From: Stieleria neptunia
GTDB taxonomy: Bacteria > Planctomycetota > Planctomycetia > Pirellulales > Pirellulaceae
Direction: 5' to 3'
Length of the DNA stretch: 64,000 bases
NCBI RefSeq assembly: GCF_007754155.1
Contig: NZ_CP037423.1
Coordinates: 6,444,567-6,508,566, forward strand
Positions 61,132 to 64,000 of this stretch are shown in pieces. The position numbers and the translations under genes were made by a program. The notes under the pieces are model-generated. The model saw only the letters and a program-made list of their open reading frames with translations, searched no databases and was not told where the DNA came from. Each line of letters begins with the position of its first letter. Within the stretch, counting starts at the first letter, position 1.

Positions 61132-62037
61132 TCACTCCGGCGCCAATTTCAATTGTTCGACCAGGTCCACCATCGGGTCGGTCAGCAATCGTCCCTTCCG
61201 CCACATCAACACGATCCTGCGCTGACCAAGTTTGTCGCTGAGTGATCGTGAGGCGAGTTTCTTGCTCAACACGCCGTTGCTGCGGCCGGCCAGGATGCCG
61301 ATCCCCATGCCGGCGGCGACACAGGCGATGGTAAAGGCGCTGTTGTCGGTTTCGACGCTGATCTTGGCCTGCAAACCTTCCCGGTGCAACGCCTGGTCCA
61401 GCGCGTCTCTTCCATGCGTCCCCGCCAACGTGACCACCAGAGGGTGCTCGGCCAACTCCTCCAGCCCCGCCGCACGTGACTTCATGTAGGGATGCGATCT
61501 CTTCGCCACCGCCAGAAATTCGACCGTGTAGGCCGGTTCATAGTGAAGGTGGGCTGACTTGCGGTCCGGCCCCGGTTCCAAGGCCATCGCGAGGTCGGCT
61601 TGGTCGTCCATCAGCAACTCTTCGGCCCGGCGATCGCTGCCCTGACGAATCACCAAGTGGTTGGGGTGCCGTTTGTGAAACGCCGCCAACGGAGCCGCAA
61701 GGTCTTCGAGCATCATCCGCGCCCCGGCGACCACACGTATCGTTTGGTCGATCGAGGATCGTGCCACCACATCAAATGTCGATTCGACCTGAACCAAGAT
61801 CGAACTGACATGTTCGTACAAGGTCTCCGCCGCCGCGGTCGGCTCGACATGCCGTCCCGCCCGCGCAAACAACTCCACCCCATAAACCTTCTCCAACGCC
61901 TGGATGTGTTGCCAGACCGACGGCACCGAGAGGTGCGAAACGCGGGCCGCCGCCGCGTAACCGCCTTCTTGCATCACCAACTGAAACGTCCGCAGTTGAG
62001 CGAAATTCAAATCTTCGGACTGGATCGAACGCGGCAT
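61132..62037 (-). CDS. LysR-family transcription regulator
   Basis: A 301-residue regulator. The winged helix-turn-helix covers residues 1-62 (LNFAQLRTFQLVMQEGGYAAAARVSHLSVPSVWQHIQALEK). The co-inducer domain follows from about 90 to 295 (TIRVVAGARMMLEDLAAPLAAFHKRHP, then FTIACVAAGMGIGILAG). It is CysB/CbbR-like only in general form, and its ligand is unknown. The ATG at MPRSIQSEDLNF starts the DNA-binding domain. The frame continues upstream over the shared promoter. It is divergent from a dicarboxylate-type dehydrogenase gene, its probable target. Confidence 0.92.
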   Translation of the reverse strand: MPRSIQSEDLNFAQLRTFQLVMQEGGYAAAARVSHLSVPSVWQHIQALEKVYGVELFARAGRHVEPTAAAETLYEHVSSILVQVESTFDVVARSSIDQTIRVVAGARMMLEDLAAPLAAFHKRHPNHLVIRQGSDRRAEELLMDDQADLAMALEPGPDRKSAHLHYEPAYTVEFLAVAKRSHPYMKSRAAGLEELAEHPLVVTLAGTHGRDALDQALHREGLQAKISVETDNSAFTIACVAAGMGIGILAGRSNGVLSKKLASRSLSDKLGQRRIVLMWRKGRLLTDPMVDLVEQLKLAPE

Positions 62038-62076
62038 GACGGACCATTCAGAAATACCAAATGAATGTTTCAGACT

Positions 62077-62082
62077 ATTATA
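62077..62082 (-). promoter_or_regulatory. Candidate -10 element of the LysR-type gene
   Basis: A perfect TATAAT on the minus strand, about 40 bases upstream of the start codon, within the most AT-rich part of the divergent region. No well-spaced -35 is seen (TTGGCT is 12 bases away). It could also overlap the regulator's binding site. Confidence 0.35.
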
Positions 62083-62167
62083 TTGTAACGAATGAGCCAA
62101 AGGTTTTACAATTGGCACCTCAAAACTCGTGGCGACGCAAGTCACAAAACTTGAAGTCACCCTCCTG

Positions 62168-62196
62168 GCAGGAGGGTCGAGCGCAGCGAGGGGAGG
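62168..62196 (+). repeat. Dispersed intergenic repeat, copy 2 (GCAGGAGGGTCGAGCG type)
   Basis: The same 29-base sequence as at 1729-1757, with one base change in the middle. It lies about 105 bases upstream of the dehydrogenase start. Confidence 0.7.
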
Positions 62197-62300
62197 TCGA
62201 TCGGTTGTGACGGCGTGAAATCGAGCCACAACGAACCCTCCCCGGCCGCTCGTACCTCGCGTTCAACCTTCCCCTCCCCATCCTTCTTCTCTTGAATCGT

Positions 62301-63440
62301 ATGAGTTCTTATCGAATCGCGTTGTTGCCGGGCGATGGCATTGGACCGGAGTGCATGGACGCAACGCACCGGGTACTCGACCACATGGTCAACCAGATCG
62401 ACGGTTTGGATCTGGGGTTCACGTCACACCGCGCGGGTGCAGAACTGTATCGCGACACGGGTGAAACGCTACCGGCGGCGGTACTGGACGATTGTTTGGC
62501 CGCCGATGCGGTGTTGTTGTCCGCGATCGGTCTGCCCGACGTGCGCTACCCCGACGGCACCGAAGTCCAGCCGACGATGATGGTCGGATTGCGACGTGCG
62601 TTGGCGGTGCATTCGGCGGTCCGTCCGGTCAAACTTTATCGCGGCGCCCCGGGCGTGCTCAAAGACACCGGCCCGGGCATCGATTTTGTCATCATCCGAG
62701 AAAACCTGGAAGGACTGTTTGCATCCTTCGGCGGCGGCAGCAGGGTCGGCGACGAGGTGGCCACCGACACGCTGGTCGTGACCCGCAAAGGCACGTCGCA
62801 GGTTTCGGATTTTGCCTTCCGGCTGGCCCGGCGTCGCAACGGACGTCCCGTCGACGGCAAAAAAATGGTCACCTGTGTCGACAAGGCGAACGTGTTCCAA
62901 AGCATGGCGTTCTTTCGCAAAGTCTTTTTTGATGTCGCGAAAGACTATCCCGAAATTCAAGCCGACGCGGTGTATGTCGACGCGATGAGTTTGTACATGG
63001 TGCAAAACCCCTGGGACTTTGACGTCTTGGTGATGGAAAACCAGTTCGGCGACATTCTGTCGGATCTGGGAGCCGGCTTGGTCGGCGGGCTCGGCCTCGG
63101 CCCCTCGGCCGAGATCGGCCAAGAGCACGGTCTCTTTCAACCTTCCCACGGGACCGCACCGCAACTGGCCGGCAAGAACGTCGCCAATCCGCTGGCGACC
63201 ATACTGTCGGCCGCGATGATGTTGGACTGGCTGGGCGACAAACACAACGACGCCGTTTGTCTGGGCGCGGCCGTGGACTTGGAACAGGCGGTCGAGAAAG
63301 TGATCACCGACGGCAACGTGATCACACCCGACATGGGCGGCAACGCCACCACGTCCCAAGTCGCCGATGCAGTCTGTGACGCGTTGGGATGCGACACGCC
63401 GGGCCACGACGCACGCAGCGTCGCCACCCCCGCCACTTGA
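62301..63440 (+). CDS. Isocitrate/isopropylmalate dehydrogenase family protein
   Basis: A 379-residue NAD-dependent beta-decarboxylating dehydrogenase. Signs are IALLPGDGIGPECMDA at the N-terminus, VIIRENLEGLFASFGGG as the active-site loop, VTCVDKANVFQSM with the catalytic Lys, and the metal-binding Asp residues in VYVDAMSLYMVQNPWDFDVLVMENQFGDILSDLGAGL. SHGTAPQLAGKNVANP is the cofactor region. The family covers 3-isopropylmalate, isocitrate and tartrate dehydrogenases. I cannot choose between them. The absence of other leucine genes and the divergent LysR regulator favour a catabolic or specialised role. The ATG three codons into the open frame is taken as the start. Confidence 0.88.
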   Translation: MSSYRIALLPGDGIGPECMDATHRVLDHMVNQIDGLDLGFTSHRAGAELYRDTGETLPAAVLDDCLAADAVLLSAIGLPDVRYPDGTEVQPTMMVGLRRALAVHSAVRPVKLYRGAPGVLKDTGPGIDFVIIRENLEGLFASFGGGSRVGDEVATDTLVVTRKGTSQVSDFAFRLARRRNGRPVDGKKMVTCVDKANVFQSMAFFRKVFFDVAKDYPEIQADAVYVDAMSLYMVQNPWDFDVLVMENQFGDILSDLGAGLVGGLGLGPSAEIGQEHGLFQPSHGTAPQLAGKNVANPLATILSAAMMLDWLGDKHNDAVCLGAAVDLEQAVEKVITDGNVITPDMGGNATTSQVADAVCDALGCDTPGHDARSVATPAT

Positions 63441-63525
63441 TTTCCACGCCTCGATTCCAAAACGTCGTTCCCCACGAAGCGTTTTCCCATTCCCCTGATT
63501 TCCCTCCCCTCCCCACCGGGCAAAC

Positions 63526-64000
63526 ATGATGAGACGAACCACACGACTGAAACCTCGCATCGTCACCACATTGGTGCTGCTCATTGCAGCCGTCACCGCA
63601 GCGTCTGTGCAGGCACGGCGCCCGATCGTCGATCAATCGGTCGTGTTCGCCGAACAGGACGGCTTGGTGGCCGTCGAAGCGGAACACTTTTTCAAACAAA
63701 CCGACGACGACGTTCGTGCGTTTTACTTGACGCATTCCGAATGGACGCCGTCGATCACACCGGACGGCGATCCGTCCCACGTCGCTGGAGCCAGCGGTGG
63801 CGCCTACTTGGAAATTCTGCCCGATACGCGTCGCACCCACGGCGACAAACTGATCCGCGGCACCAATTTTTCACCCCAGCCCGGCGCGATGGCCGTGCTG
63901 CACTACAAGGTCGACATCTCCACACCGGGGACCTACTACGTTTGGGTCCGCGCCCATTCGACCGGATCCGAAGACAACGGTCTGCACGTGGGGATCGATG
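63526..64000 (+). CDS. Secreted protein with glycan-binding-like domain (partial)
   Basis: The gene runs off the window after about 158 codons. A signal peptide is clear (LKPRIVTTLVLLIAAVTAASVQA). The mature start, FAEQDGLVAVEAEHFFKQ, and later YYVWVRAHSTGSEDNGLHVGID, match the carbohydrate-binding-like C-terminal domain of glycoside hydrolase family 115 proteins and related CBM-type domains. It is probably a secreted polysaccharide-binding or degrading protein. The start is the first of two tandem ATG codons. It follows the dehydrogenase by 85 bases. Confidence 0.8.
   Translation, partial: MMRRTTRLKPRIVTTLVLLIAAVTAASVQARRPIVDQSVVFAEQDGLVAVEAEHFFKQTDDDVRAFYLTHSEWTPSITPDGDPSHVAGASGGAYLEILPDTRRTHGDKLIRGTNFSPQPGAMAVLHYKVDISTPGTYYVWVRAHSTGSEDNGLHVGID

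Overview
The window looks like a piece of chromosome from a marine-type planctomycete (Pirellulaceae, Rhodopirellula-like). This is inferred from gene content, not from a marker gene. The supporting signs are a PSD1/DUF1549/DUF1553 plus DUF1501 pair, a planctomycete ECF sigma factor overlapping a membrane Ser/Thr kinase, a second kinase operon, XylR-type AraC regulators, a MoxR/DUF4350/DUF4129/SpoIIM/RDD operon, a sulfotransferase-containing glycan cluster, Cys-rich secreted proteins, and very many short palindromic repeats between genes. No rRNA, tRNA, CRISPR array, prophage or plasmid backbone was seen.

Layout. 0-5.6 kb: a decayed IS110 transposase, a DUF1294 membrane protein, a 1032-residue secreted protein of unknown function and a lone GroES-like protein. 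5.9-9.2 kb: sigma factor and sensor Ser/Thr kinase. 9.2-12.8 kb: XylR-like regulator divergent from a Gfo/Idh/MocA oxidoreductase, then queG. 12.9-17.4 kb: two overlapping genes for secreted proteins. 17.4-24.3 kb: class V aminotransferase, DUF1501 protein, PSD1 cytochrome protein and a divergent PAS-AraC regulator. 24.3-25.5 kb: a gene-free stretch with repeats. 25.5-30.9 kb: coiled-coil protein, FHA-like protein, membrane kinase, small exported protein and a RegA/ActR-type regulator. 30.9-31.5 kb: hairpin array. 31.5-35.7 kb: Cys-rich secreted proteins, a beta-propeller protein and an SGNH hydrolase. 35.8-42.6 kb: the MoxR-type operon. 43-44.5 kb: an atypical Nramp-like transporter. 44.5-48.5 kb: glycan modification operon (coiled-coil protein, sulfotransferase, methyltransferase, DegT aminotransferase, glycosyltransferase). 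48.5-53.1 kb: small secreted protein, zinc-ribbon protein, PilZ protein coupled to polyphosphate kinase 2, ABC ATPase, ispF. 53.4-59.1 kb: methyltransferase-like protein, then an HD-GYP response regulator coupled to an ammonium transporter/hybrid histidine kinase fusion. 59.8-64 kb: molybdopterin/pentapeptide fusion, LysR regulator divergent from an isopropylmalate/isocitrate-type dehydrogenase, and the start of a secreted glycan-binding-type protein.

The most striking system is the two-gene unit at 54.3-59.1 kb. An Amt channel is fused to PAS, histidine kinase, one degenerate and one intact receiver, and an Hpt domain. Its stop codon overlaps the start of a receiver-HD-GYP protein, so ammonium sensing is probably wired directly to c-di-GMP hydrolysis. 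A PilZ protein translationally coupled to PPK2 4-5 kb away may read the same second messenger. The second theme is the density of small palindromic or tandem repeats. At least seven families occupy intergenic space, some as several dispersed copies, and one of them appears to supply a ribosome binding site.
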